From: Limnobacter sp.
GTDB lineage: Bacteria > Pseudomonadota > Gammaproteobacteria > Burkholderiales > Burkholderiaceae_B
Assembly (NCBI GenBank): GCA_029866125.1
Contig: JARWZZ010000003.1
Span: forward strand, 1 to 47,724
Direction: 5' to 3'
Length of the DNA: 47,724 nt
Shown here one piece after another: positions 1 through 8,088 of this stretch. The notes under the pieces are model-generated. The model saw only the letters and a program-made list of their open reading frames with translations. It had not been told where the DNA came from and made no database searches. A program made the translations under genes and the position numbers. Each line of letters begins with the position of its first letter. Positions within the stretch are counted from its first letter, which is position 1.

Positions 1-108
1 ATGCCGATGCCGATGCCGATGCCGATGCCGATGCCGATGCCGATGCCGATGCCGATGCCGATGCCGATGCCGATGCCGATGCCGATGCCGATGCCGATGC
101 CGATGCCG
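1..108. repeat. Hexanucleotide tandem array (ATGCCG)18
   Basis: Eighteen perfect copies of ATGCCG open the window. The same unit, in the same orientation, closes it at 47545-47724. The unit has no stop codon in any of the six frames, so frame alone cannot tell whether it is coding. No start or ribosome site precedes it inside the window, and no supported gene reads into it. The array probably marks the place where the assembly broke. Confidence 0.97.
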
Positions 109-368
109 CCAGCATTATCACCGCCCCAAGCTGCCGCGCAAGCGCAATCGGGCAGAACCGGATAAGCGCTTCAGGGGCCGCGCTGGGCGACAAAACACAT
201 CTGCACCGATCAATCTAAGTACGCTGTGGAGCCCGGAAACAAGCGGCACCTAGCGTTCCGGCCTGTCGATTGCGCTTGAGAAAGGCAGCGACGAGTGGCA
301 GAAACGCGACTCCAAGCGTTCCGGTCAGTTGTCTGCGCTTGAGAAAGGCAGCGGCTACCTCAGCGACA
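109..368. other. Gene-poor stretch between the hexamer array and the first gene
   Basis: No convincing gene is visible. The stretch holds a 39-bp direct repeat (252-290 and 315-353). One forward frame between them reads like a protein fragment containing two copies of ALEKGS, but a TAG codon precedes it directly and it then runs antisense through the next gene. It could be the remnant of a repeat-containing gene or plain non-coding sequence. Confidence 0.6.
252..353. repeat. 39-bp direct repeat, two copies 63 bp apart
   Basis: Copy 1 is 252-290 and copy 2 is 315-353. Both begin with AGCGTTCCGG and end with the 20-base string TGCGCTTGAGAAAGGCAGCG; the middle nine or so bases differ. The 63-bp period is a multiple of three, which fits a duplicated 21-codon unit of a former reading frame, but no intact gene contains it. 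Confidence 0.85.
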
Positions 369-1406
369 TCAACACCCCGCTACGCACCGCCCCTTGCCAT
401 CAAAACTCATGGTCCGATCGCTCAACGGCATGTGTACTTTGGCTTTGCTTAACTTGGCAAACGCTTCCGCACGACTGCCCGCAACCGGTTTTCCACCCTG
501 CGTGGACACTTCATTGGCATGTGAAGGTATGACCGACTTGGCTTCTACCAGCTCATCCACCACGTAAGCAGCCTCTTTGGGGCCTGTGGTAAAGGTGTCG
601 CCAATATTAATCACCGCCAATTGGGGTTTGTAATACTCGCCTACCACCTCTTTCTGCTCGGCCGTGATGCCTGTGTCACCCGACAAGTAGGCAATCAAAC
701 CATTACTAAACTTAACGACATAACCAGTCGCAGGCCCAGCAGACAATGTAACGCCCGACTCTTTCATCAACTCGCCTAGCTTTGGCCCCACAAAATCAGC
801 CGCGATGCCGTTGCTGTGCGCCGCGGGAACGGTGGTGATGCCCACTCCGTTAATCATTTGCATGCCCCCAAAACGCACCAACACGGACTTGGCAGGGTCT
901 GCGCCAGCCTGCGTCAGTTTGGCGGCAAAGAAAGAGGGCATTTCGCTACCCGTTACAATTCGGGCGCCCTTCTCTACCGCAATTGCGACTGAGTTGGACT
1001 GGGGGGCTGCCACCACGGACACATCGGGCTTTTCGCAGCTGCCTGCATTGGGTTCGGGGATGTGCCGGTCGCCCAAATGGTCGCCGTGCATGTGACTAAC
1101 CAATACCACGTCGATTTTGCCCAAGCGGGGGTCTTTGGCCCCGGCGACTGTGCGGCCCGCATCATACAAAATGCGGGTGCCGTTGGGGTCTTCAAAAATC
1201 ATGGCGCGGTCAAATCGGCAGAATTCGCCCGCCTGGCTTCCAAGTGGGGTCACTTTGACCACGCCTGCGGGGTGGGAGTCTGCCAAGGCCGCGGTAGGGG
1301 TAATCAGGCCGACGCCACCGAGGGCAAGTGCACACATTAAAAGTGCAAGGGTGGATCGAATTGAATGAATCGAGTTAATCGACTGAGTTGGCTTGGTTTG
1401 CTGCAT
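369..1406 (-). CDS. Secreted metallo-beta-lactamase-fold metal-dependent hydrolase
   Basis: The 345-residue protein has an N-terminal signal sequence (hydrophobic stretch about residues 19-42, ending near ALADS). The metal-binding motif of the metallo-beta-lactamase fold, SHMHGDHLGD, has its H-x-H-x-D-H at residues 105-110. Later His residues in AAHSNG, an Asp in SGDTG and the IPSHANE segment are candidates for the remaining metal ligands. It resembles UlaG-like hydrolases annotated only by fold; the substrate is unknown and the location should be periplasmic. The ATG at 1406 was chosen because AGAGG lies 5 bases upstream; an in-frame TTG at 1424 lacks such a site. A short 12-bp tandem repeat lies upstream. 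Confidence 0.85.
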   Translation of the reverse strand: MQQTKPTQSINSIHSIRSTLALLMCALALGGVGLITPTAALADSHPAGVVKVTPLGSQAGEFCRFDRAMIFEDPNGTRILYDAGRTVAGAKDPRLGKIDVVLVSHMHGDHLGDRHIPEPNAGSCEKPDVSVVAAPQSNSVAIAVEKGARIVTGSEMPSFFAAKLTQAGADPAKSVLVRFGGMQMINGVGITTVPAAHSNGIAADFVGPKLGELMKESGVTLSAGPATGYVVKFSNGLIAYLSGDTGITAEQKEVVGEYYKPQLAVINIGDTFTTGPKEAAYVVDELVEAKSVIPSHANEVSTQGGKPVAGSRAEAFAKLSKAKVHMPLSDRTMSFDGKGRCVAGC

Positions 1407-1463
1407 GTTGACCTCTGGCTGCAAGGCGATTTTGGAACGAAATTCTTAAGGGACTTATTAAAA

Positions 1464-1505
1464 AACTTACTAACCAACTTACTAACGAACTTACTAAGAA
1501 ACTGG
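1464..1505. repeat. 12-bp tandem repeat, three and a half copies
   Basis: The unit AACTTACTAACC at 1464-1475 is followed by copies at 1476-1487 and 1488-1499 that differ only in the last three bases, then a half copy. It lies between the stop of the cupredoxin gene and the start of the hydrolase gene, in the probable promoter region of the latter. It could act as spaced protein-binding sites or be a passive slippage product. Confidence 0.8.
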
Positions 1506-1561
1506 TGAATCCAATGAGTCGAGCACTAACAACCCAAACCAGATTTAAAAGTCCTAATTGT

Positions 1562-2053
1562 TTACTTCACAACAATCGTGCCGCCCATGCCCGTTTCTTC
1601 ATGACCGGGCACAGTGCAATGCAAATCTGTAAATTCGGCAGATTGTTGGGGTATGAGCCACCATTCGACCAGCGTTTCTGGCGGCAGTTCAATCACTTGT
1701 AAATCAGTCGCGACACCTTCCTTGCCCACACCCTCCTTTACAACGCCCTTGGCCGTGGTTTGCACTTTCAAGGTTTTCACTGATGCTGCAAATTGTTTGG
1801 AGCTAAAGCTGTGGCGGTTGGGGCCAGGGTTGTTCAACACCAACTTGTAGAGAACCCCAGTCTTAAACTCGATGGTGCTGGGAATAAACTGAAACATTTT
1901 GTCGGGCAAAGCACCGGTTTGGACTTTGACTTCGATTGCTGGGCTCATTGCCGAATTTGATCCAGCATTTGGCGCTGGGTCTGCAGCCCAAGCTGGCGAA
2001 GTGCTCATCAAGGTCAACAACAATGCACTTATTAATCTTTTTGTAGATTTCAT
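1562..2053 (-). CDS. Periplasmic cupredoxin-like copper protein
   Basis: The 163-residue protein begins with a classical signal peptide ending near SPAWAA. The rest looks like a single cupredoxin domain. Type 1 copper ligands are visible in the expected order: a His in NRHSF, then Cys, His and Met in the C-terminal loop LHCTVPGHEETGM. It is probably a soluble periplasmic electron-transfer or copper-carrying protein. The start is the ATG at 2053 with CGGAG about 8 bases upstream. The reading frame stays open much further upstream, but that part lies antisense to the dehydrogenase gene and shows no family resemblance. It runs in the same direction as the hydrolase gene, with about 150 bases between them. 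Confidence 0.88.
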   Translation of the reverse strand: MKSTKRLISALLLTLMSTSPAWAADPAPNAGSNSAMSPAIEVKVQTGALPDKMFQFIPSTIEFKTGVLYKLVLNNPGPNRHSFSSKQFAASVKTLKVQTTAKGVVKEGVGKEGVATDLQVIELPPETLVEWWLIPQQSAEFTDLHCTVPGHEETGMGGTIVVK

Positions 2054-2215
2054 GGCATGGCTCCGCACAATCAAGCCCAGAGTGTATTGGACGTCCGCCA
2101 GTTTTGAACAGCTGGGGGCTTCCCGAATGGGGCTTAGGGTACATCCGAAGGGCAGACCCCTGGGGGTTTCAAGTACAGTCATGGCTGTTTGATTATATTT
2201 GCAGGGGTAGTGAGC

Positions 2216-3079
2216 ATGGGTTTCAAAGTGGCATTTTTGGGTTTGGGTGTAATGGGCTACCCCATGGCGGGGCATTTGGCCAAGGCGGGGCATGATGTCA
2301 CCGTGTTTAACCGCACTTTTGCGAAGGCCGAGCAATGGGCCAAAGAGCATGGCGGCAAGGCGAAAGCCACACCCCGTGAGGCAGCAGAGGGCCAAGACTT
2401 TGTGTTCAGTTGCGTGGGCAATGACGATGATTTGCGTGAGGTGTGTTTGGGCAAAGACGGTGCCTTCCACGGCATGAAGCCCGGCGCCGTGTTTATTGAC
2501 AACACCACCGCCAGCGCAATTGTGGCCCGTGAGTTGAATGCGATTGCCCAATCCAAAGGTTTTGGATTTATTGATGCGCCGGTGTCGGGCGGCCAAGCTG
2601 GTGCACAAAACGGACAGCTGACGGTGATGTGTGGCGGGTCGGAAGCGGATTTCAACAAATCCAAAGAAGTCACTGCTTGCTTTGCCAAGGCAGTCACTTT
2701 GATGGGTGAAAGTGGCAGTGGCCAGTTGACCAAAATGGTGAATCAGGTGTGCATTGCAGGCTTGTTGCAGGGTTTGTCGGAAGCGCTGAAGTTTGGCCAA
2801 AACGCAGGGCTGGACGTGCACAAAGTGCTGGACGTGATTGGCAAAGGCGCGGCGCAAAGCTGGCAAATGGACAACCGGGGTAAAACCATGGCCAACGGTG
2901 AATTTAATTTTGGCTTTGCGGTGGATTGGATGCGCAAGGATTTGTCTTTGGTGCTGGAAGAGGCCCGCAAGAATGGGTCGCAACTGCCTGTGACGGCCTT
3001 GGTGGACCAGTTTTATGCTGAAGTGCAAAAAATGGGCGGCAGCCGCTGGGACACTTCCAGCCTGATTACTCGGCTGTGA
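2216..3079 (+). CDS. NAD(P)-dependent beta-hydroxyacid dehydrogenase (3-hydroxyisobutyrate dehydrogenase family)
   Basis: The 287-residue length is usual for this family, which oxidises beta-hydroxyacids or reduces the matching semialdehydes. The N-terminal Rossmann motif GLGVMG lies at about residues 9-14. The substrate-binding segment DAPVSGG is near residue 122, and the catalytic lysine is Lys173 in GSGQLTKMVNQ, followed by the all-alpha C-terminal domain. The specific substrate cannot be read from sequence; 3-hydroxyisobutyrate, tartronate semialdehyde and succinic semialdehyde are all possible. The ATG at 2216 was chosen because AGGGG lies about 9 bases upstream and it begins the Rossmann fold directly. 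The end of the gene lies in a small tandem duplication that leads into the next gene. Confidence 0.92.
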   Translation: MGFKVAFLGLGVMGYPMAGHLAKAGHDVTVFNRTFAKAEQWAKEHGGKAKATPREAAEGQDFVFSCVGNDDDLREVCLGKDGAFHGMKPGAVFIDNTTASAIVARELNAIAQSKGFGFIDAPVSGGQAGAQNGQLTVMCGGSEADFNKSKEVTACFAKAVTLMGESGSGQLTKMVNQVCIAGLLQGLSEALKFGQNAGLDVHKVLDVIGKGAAQSWQMDNRGKTMANGEFNFGFAVDWMRKDLSLVLEEARKNGSQLPVTALVDQFYAEVQKMGGSRWDTSSLITRL

Positions 3080-3108
3080 GTACCCGGCTGTGAGTACCCA
3101 GTTGTGAG
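3071..3108. repeat. 14-bp tandem duplication over a gene junction
   Basis: CGGCTGTGAGTACC occurs at 3071-3084 and again at 3085-3098, followed by a degenerate third copy CAGTTGTGAG (3099-3108). It contains the stop codon of the dehydrogenase gene and supplies further TGA triplets. Its third copy holds the possible GTG start of the next gene. A slippage duplication at a gene junction is the simplest reading. Confidence 0.85.
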
Positions 3109-4054
3109 AAGGCTCAAAGCCTCGTTTGCGCAAAACCCGATGGCATGGGGGTTTGCGCTGGCTTTGATTGGCGCGGTGTGCTTTTCTGCCAAAGCGATTG
3201 TGGTCAAGCTGGCTTACGCCTACCCGGTGGATGCCACAACGCTACTGGCCATGCGGATGATTTTGTCTGCCCCGCTGTTTTTGGCGGCCTTGGTTTATAC
3301 CGAATACAAATCGCAGGATGTCCCACGAATCAGCTTGAAAGATTTAGGCCTGATTGTGCTGGCCGGTTTGCTGGGCTACTACTTGGCAAGCCTGTTTGAT
3401 TTTATGGGTTTGCAATACATCACCGCAGGCTTGGAAAGGCTGATTTTGTTTACCTACCCTTCCATTGTTTTGCTGCTGACCAGTGTGATGCACAAACGAA
3501 GGCCGCAGGCTTGGCAGTTGGCCAGCATGGCAGTCACTTATGTGGGCCTTGCTGTGGTGTACGGCCACGAAACACTGCTTGTGAATGAGAAAACAAGCTT
3601 GGGCGCTATTTTGGTGTTTATTTCTGCCGTGTGTTACGCCAGTTACATGGTGGTCGGTGAAAATTTGCTGAAACGCTTGGGCACCACGCGGGTAACTTCG
3701 CTGGCTACCTTGGTATCGGCCACTGCGATTCTGATACAGGTCAGTATTCAACAGCCGTTGTCAGTCATTTTGGACCAACCCGCAGGGGTGTGGGGTTTGT
3801 CGATTGTGAATGCGGTGTTTTGTACTTTTGTGCCGGTGTTTGCGGTCATGACTGCCATCGGCTTGATGGGTGCATCGCGGGTATCGCAAATTGGAATGGT
3901 AGGGCCAATTGCCACCATTGCACTGGGCACTTGGATTTTGGATGAGCCCTTCACCATTTGGCATGCGGCTGGCACCGCGCTGGTGATGGTTGGGGTGGCC
4001 ATGCTCACTATGAAAAAACATGAAAACCAATTGAAGCAGGAGAATAAAGCATGA
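3104..4054 (+). CDS. EamA/DMT-family transporter
   Basis: The 316-residue polytopic protein has about ten hydrophobic segments in two similar halves, as in drug/metabolite transporters of the EamA family, which mostly export small metabolites. The charged C-terminal tail (KKHENQLKQENK) is probably cytoplasmic. The start is uncertain. GTG at 3104 lies in the third copy of the tandem duplication and has no clear ribosome site; ATG at 3140 would begin just before the first membrane segment but also lacks a well-placed site. The stop overlaps the start of the quinone oxidoreductase gene by 4 bases (ATGA), so the two genes are probably translated together. The substrate is unknown. Confidence 0.85.
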   Translation: MRRLKASFAQNPMAWGFALALIGAVCFSAKAIVVKLAYAYPVDATTLLAMRMILSAPLFLAALVYTEYKSQDVPRISLKDLGLIVLAGLLGYYLASLFDFMGLQYITAGLERLILFTYPSIVLLLTSVMHKRRPQAWQLASMAVTYVGLAVVYGHETLLVNEKTSLGAILVFISAVCYASYMVVGENLLKRLGTTRVTSLATLVSATAILIQVSIQQPLSVILDQPAGVWGLSIVNAVFCTFVPVFAVMTAIGLMGASRVSQIGMVGPIATIALGTWILDEPFTIWHAAGTALVMVGVAMLTMKKHENQLKQENKA

Positions 4055-5037
4055 ATGCACGCGCGATTTTGTTTGACCGCACTGGCGGGCCTGAGGTGAT
4101 GGAATTAAGGGAAGTTCAAGTACCCCCACCTGCCGAGGGTGAAGTGCAAATTGAGCACCGGGCAATTGGATTGAATTTTGTTGAAGTGTACTTCCGAATG
4201 GGGCTTTACCCCGGTGCCATGCCTGCGGGTTTGGGCAATGAGGCAGCAGGTGTGGTGACTGCCGTGGGCGCAGGCGTGACGCAAGTCAAAGAAGGCGACC
4301 GCGTGGCTTATGGCACGGGGCCGGTGGGGTCCATTGGCGCATACAGCACCAAGCGCAATGTGCCAGCAAACAATGTATTAAAGCTGCCTGACAACATTGC
4401 TTTTGACACGGCCGCAGCCATGATGCTGAAAGGGCTAACCGTGCAGTATTTGCTGCGCAGGACGTATCAAGTCAAGGCCGGTGAAACGATTGTTTTTCAT
4501 GCCGCCGCAGGTGGTGTGGGTTTGATTGCTTGCCAGTGGGCCAAGGCCTTGGGTGTGCGCACCATTGGCACCGTGTCCACCGCCGACAAAGCCGAGTTGG
4601 CCAAAGCCCATGGCTGCGATGAGGTGTTAATCAGCGGCAAAGACAACCTGCCCCAAAATGTGCGTGCATTGACGGGTGGCAAAGGCGTGCCTGTGGTGTA
4701 CGACAGCGTGGGCAAAAGCACGTTTATTGACTCGTTGGACTGTTTGCAACCACGCGGTTTGATGGTGAGTTTTGGCAATGCAAGCGGGCCAGTGGACCCT
4801 TTCCCTTTGACAGAATTGACCAAGCGTGGCGGCCTGTTTTTAACCCGCCCTTCCATTGTAAATTACATGACTGACCGGGCTGAGCTTGAAGCCAGCGCAG
4901 CCGAGTTGTTTGACATGGTGGGCAGCGGCAAAGTCAGCATTCAAATCAACCAGCGTTTTGCGCTGGCCGATGCAGGCAAAGCCCATGAGGCTTTGACGGG
5001 CCGTAAAACCACGGGGTCTTCGGTTTTAATCCCGTAA
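4051..5037 (+). CDS. NADPH:quinone oxidoreductase family protein (zinc-free MDR)
   Basis: The 328-residue protein belongs to the medium-chain dehydrogenase/reductase superfamily and resembles bacterial Qor. It has an N-terminal GroES-like domain, a nucleotide-binding motif AAAGGVG near residues 150-156 and a typical C-terminal segment with ALTGRKTTG. The zinc-binding Cys and His pattern of alcohol dehydrogenases is absent, which supports NADPH-dependent reduction of quinones or related enones in the cytoplasm. AGGAG lies about 9 bases before the ATG. Translation is coupled to the upstream transporter gene by a 4-base overlap. The HDOD gene converges with only 8 bases between the stops. Confidence 0.92.
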   Translation: MNARAILFDRTGGPEVMELREVQVPPPAEGEVQIEHRAIGLNFVEVYFRMGLYPGAMPAGLGNEAAGVVTAVGAGVTQVKEGDRVAYGTGPVGSIGAYSTKRNVPANNVLKLPDNIAFDTAAAMMLKGLTVQYLLRRTYQVKAGETIVFHAAAGGVGLIACQWAKALGVRTIGTVSTADKAELAKAHGCDEVLISGKDNLPQNVRALTGGKGVPVVYDSVGKSTFIDSLDCLQPRGLMVSFGNASGPVDPFPLTELTKRGGLFLTRPSIVNYMTDRAELEASAAELFDMVGSGKVSIQINQRFALADAGKAHEALTGRKTTGSSVLIP

Positions 5038-5045
5038 TTAGAATC

Positions 5046-5975
5046 TTAAGTGGCCTCGCCCTGTACCATGTGGAACAGGTCTTTGTACTTGGATTTGATC
5101 ATGCGCACAGTCTTGTCAAAATTGTCGTGATTGATGGTAAACAAGCCTGTGTGCAAACCTTGCAAAGCATCAAATTCAAGCGCGCGTTCTTTGCGCACGC
5201 CTTCTGATAAATCATGGCCGCAGCGCAAAATTTCAACCAACATATTGGGTGCTAGCTCGTCTTTGGCTTGGTACTGCATGCCCACGGAATCCACAATGGC
5301 TGCAGGCAAATTCCAATAGCGCAAAAGCTCGGAGCCCACCTTGGCATGGTCAGTGTCAAACATGGATCTTTCTCGCTGAACTAGCTCGTCATTGGGTAGG
5401 CGTTCCTTCAACAAATCGCGGTACTTTTCACCCAAACTGGCCGACAACACCAACACACCTATGCGGTGCAGCAAGCCGACAGAAAACGCAACATTGGGCG
5501 ACACGGCTGGGCGTGGGGGTGCGTCTGCTGCGGGGGGTAAAACCTCCCCAACCAGGCTGTTGGCGGGGTTGGCTGGAATAACCATCAAAACAGGGTCGGG
5601 TGGCAAGGCGGCGCGCAGTGCCAACACGCTGCAGGTGCAGCCCATACACAAACTGGTGGTCCAAAACTCCTTCAGGTTCATTTGGCTCCAGGGGTCCTTT
5701 TTAAACTGGCCCATCAACACATCCGCCAACACAAAACCTCGGGTGTTGGCTAGGCCCACCACGGTCATCGCTTCTTCAATCGAGGACACTCGGCCACCCA
5801 TTCCAAAAAATGCGGAATTGGCCATGCGCAACAATTTGCTGGTCAAGGAGGGGTCAAGCTGAATCAGTTCAGCCAGTTCACCCAAGGAGGAGTCGTCGTC
5901 CTGAAAGCGGTTAAGCAACTCGGTGGAGGTGGGCAGCAAGGCAGGTATATCAACCCGGCGTGAGGAAATACTCAT
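5046..5975 (-). CDS. HDOD domain protein
   Basis: The 309-residue protein is mostly one HDOD domain, the HD-related fold that has usually lost catalytic residues and acts in signalling. Recognisable segments are the N-terminal LPTSTELLNRF, LIQLDPSLTSKLLRMANSAFF near residues 38-58 and SSIEEAMTVVGL. A proline-rich insertion around residues 130-155 breaks the domain. The gene is translationally coupled to the response-regulator gene upstream through a 4-base ATGA overlap, so the two probably form one signalling unit. The output is unknown; related proteins affect motility, biofilm or stress signalling. Confidence 0.88.
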   Translation of the reverse strand: MSISSRRVDIPALLPTSTELLNRFQDDDSSLGELAELIQLDPSLTSKLLRMANSAFFGMGGRVSSIEEAMTVVGLANTRGFVLADVLMGQFKKDPWSQMNLKEFWTTSLCMGCTCSVLALRAALPPDPVLMVIPANPANSLVGEVLPPAADAPPRPAVSPNVAFSVGLLHRIGVLVLSASLGEKYRDLLKERLPNDELVQRERSMFDTDHAKVGSELLRYWNLPAAIVDSVGMQYQAKDELAPNMLVEILRCGHDLSEGVRKERALEFDALQGLHTGLFTINHDNFDKTVRMIKSKYKDLFHMVQGEAT

Positions 5976-6937
5976 AGAACATTCGGCTCCGGAAAAGTAA
6001 GGGTGACCAAGCAGCCCCTAGACTTTGAGAAAATGCCCATAGGCAACAGGGCCGCTTTGACTGTCTGATCTTGAATGGACAGGCTAAACGTCACCGGGAT
6101 TTGTTCTACATCATCCAAAAACTTTTCCACCGCTGAGGCCAACTCTTCAGGCATACACAGCAGCGAGCGACCAATCGCCATGCCCTGCCCTAGGTCCAGG
6201 TTAACCGCTGCAATGCGGTTAATCATCATCACATCGCCTGATACATCAATGCCCAAAATACCCACGGGCAGGTGGTCAAATACCTCTTGAATCACATGAC
6301 GAAAATCATTGTCGCGCTGTATGCGGTCGTTCCGCTCAATCACTCGTTGTTCAAGGATGTGGTTGAGCTGCACCAACTCGGCATTGGCATGCTCAAGTTC
6401 AATTTTGAGGCGGTTGTTTTGTTGCTCCATGTCGTGCCGCTGAAAGGCCTCGCGGATGTTGGCACGCAGGTTTTGGTCGTCGCACGGTTTGGTGAGGTAT
6501 TTGTAAATGGCACCGCGGTTAATCGCTTCGGTTACCGACTCCAATTCTGCAAAACCCGATAAAACTAGGCGCACGGTGTGAGGGTAAATGTCTTTGACTT
6601 GCTCTAGAAAATCGGTGCCGCTCATCTCTGGCATGCGGTGGTCAGACAACACCACATCAATCGGGTGGTTGGCCAAAATATCAAATGCCTCTCGTGCTGA
6701 GTGGGCACAATGCACGTCGTATCCATCTTTTTTCAACAGGCGGACCAGCGACACCAGCAGGTTGGGGTCGTCATCCACCAGCAAAAGATGCTTGCTCTGC
6801 ATGTCATCCAACACAAAATCCTCATCACTGGTTGATGAGGACAAATGCGAAAAGCGCGTCAAACCCTCGGGAGGTGGGTTGTCAGCAGTGAAATAAGCAT
6901 CTGAATTCATGAGGGGGCTCTGAAAAATGGGTTCCAT
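5972..6937 (-). CDS. Response regulator with receiver, coiled coil and PAS-like domain
   Basis: The 321-residue protein has an unstructured N-terminus of about 48 residues and then a receiver domain: acidic residues in LLLVDDDPN near 55-57, phospho-acceptor Asp99 in LSDHRMP and Lys150 in YLTKP. A charged helical, probably coiled-coil segment follows (about 160-205), then a PAS-like domain (about 215-315) with VGILGIDVSGDVMMIN. No DNA-binding, GGDEF or kinase domain is present, so output is probably through protein contacts, perhaps with the coupled HDOD partner. No histidine kinase lies next to it. The start at 6937 is tentative; ATG at 6910 is also possible and neither has a strong ribosome site. 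Confidence 0.85.
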   Translation of the reverse strand: MEPIFQSPLMNSDAYFTADNPPPEGLTRFSHLSSSTSDEDFVLDDMQSKHLLLVDDDPNLLVSLVRLLKKDGYDVHCAHSAREAFDILANHPIDVVLSDHRMPEMSGTDFLEQVKDIYPHTVRLVLSGFAELESVTEAINRGAIYKYLTKPCDDQNLRANIREAFQRHDMEQQNNRLKIELEHANAELVQLNHILEQRVIERNDRIQRDNDFRHVIQEVFDHLPVGILGIDVSGDVMMINRIAAVNLDLGQGMAIGRSLLCMPEELASAVEKFLDDVEQIPVTFSLSIQDQTVKAALLPMGIFSKSRGCLVTLTFPEPNVL

Positions 6938-7078
6938 AGAGGAACTCTTTTATTGTTCACCCCTTATTTTGCCCAAGTGAGTAAATTCCCTTGCCCAGAA
7001 AAGGACCTACCTTACCCATCTATTCTGAGCCACTCCTCCGATTAAATCCTGCCGAGGTTTGGATGCAAGGTTCGCATC

Positions 7079-7957
7079 TCAAAGCTCACGACGACTAAAT
7101 AGGCCGATGATTGGCGTACCGTGGGCACGCATGGCCGGCTCGATCTGGCGGTGCAATTCATGGTAACGGTAGAACGGAACCCTTGGAAACAAGTGGTGTA
7201 CGGAATGCAAATTCTGACCGAGCCAAAACCACTCCAAGGGCTTCATCCACCAAGGCATGATGAGGCTGCTGGTATTCCGATAGCGCGCAGACTCATCGTA
7301 AGGATGGTGTGGGCGATACGCGAACCAGTATGCGGTAAAAAACGCACCCGCAAGGTAGCCGAAAACCAGTAGTACCCAGGTATGTTCCCGTGAAATTAAG
7401 GCGATGAAGGCAACCCGCCAGCCCAGCGCGAACAGGACTTCCACCACATAAATGACCTTTTCTCGCATGGGTGCGATTGCCCAATAGTCGCGGAACAGGA
7501 AGGTATTCTGGACCCACAGGAAGCGAAAGCCACAAATCAGGAAGGCAAAAAATCCGCCCTGCATTCCACTGACGACATAGTCTGGGTCCTTGTCTGGCTG
7601 ATTGGTGTAGCGATGATGTGTGAAGTGTTCAACCTTGTGGGTGGAGTAAGGCACCATGATTAAAGGGGCCACGAGGTATCCGCAAACATCGTTGAGCCAC
7701 TGTAGGCGATCGTTCGCACCGTGTATGTTGCTGTGCGCAGCCTCATGCAGTGGTGTATAGGACATGTAGGTCACCACGGCATAGACCAGCATTGCGGGTA
7801 CAAGCCCCAAATGGCCTGTCGCAAACAAGGTGAGGTTTACGATTAATACCGCCCATACCAGCACCACCAGAAGGATGGTCGGCCATGCCAGCTCGCTGGT
7901 GTATTTGCGCGCAGTCGCAATGGCCTGTTTGTTCAGTGCATTCAGATCTTGATCCAT
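7079..7957 (-). CDS. Membrane fatty acid desaturase family protein
   Basis: This di-iron membrane desaturase or hydroxylase shows all three histidine boxes: HEAAH, HFTHHRYTN and, near the C-terminus, HSVHH followed by FPRVPFYRYHELH. Hydrophobic segments flank the boxes as in the family, which inserts double bonds or hydroxyl groups into acyl chains or carotenoid-like lipids. The substrate cannot be fixed from sequence. I chose ATG at 7957 because AGGA lies about 6 bases upstream and it leaves 131 bases for a divergent promoter. An in-frame ATG at 8044 would add 29 residues, has no clear ribosome site and would leave only 44 bases. The AraC-type regulator transcribed divergently is its likely controller. 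Confidence 0.85.
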   Translation of the reverse strand: MDQDLNALNKQAIATARKYTSELAWPTILLVVLVWAVLIVNLTLFATGHLGLVPAMLVYAVVTYMSYTPLHEAAHSNIHGANDRLQWLNDVCGYLVAPLIMVPYSTHKVEHFTHHRYTNQPDKDPDYVVSGMQGGFFAFLICGFRFLWVQNTFLFRDYWAIAPMREKVIYVVEVLFALGWRVAFIALISREHTWVLLVFGYLAGAFFTAYWFAYRPHHPYDESARYRNTSSLIMPWWMKPLEWFWLGQNLHSVHHLFPRVPFYRYHELHRQIEPAMRAHGTPIIGLFSRREL

Positions 7958-8088
7958 GACAGTCCTGTAGAAGCCTTTGGGGTGCTCAACAATATCGGGA
8001 GTCCTGTATCCTTGATAGCGCTCTAGAGGCCTTTCGCCATGCATTTAAGGCCAAGCTGTATCGCATCTTTATTTCAGAAGATTCAACC

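Noticed and set aside
329..532. Small gene with ALEKGS start reading into the hydrolase gene
   Set aside because: No ribosome site, most of it is antisense to the hydrolase coding region, and the upstream part is closed by a stop codon.
1446..1462. Possible fifth PmrA-like box (CTTAAG followed by TATTAA)
   Set aside because: The TTAA cores are 12 rather than 11 bases apart, the second half-site is poor, and no -10 hexamer is at the expected distance.
1464..1505. CRISPR array
   Set aside because: Units are adjacent without spacers and only 12 bases long; no cas gene is present. The same applies to the other tandem repeats in the window.
2054..3133. Long open upstream extension of the cupredoxin gene frame (523 codons in total)
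   Set aside because: It lies antisense to the dehydrogenase gene, shows no family resemblance, and the signal peptide and ribosome site fix the start at 2053.
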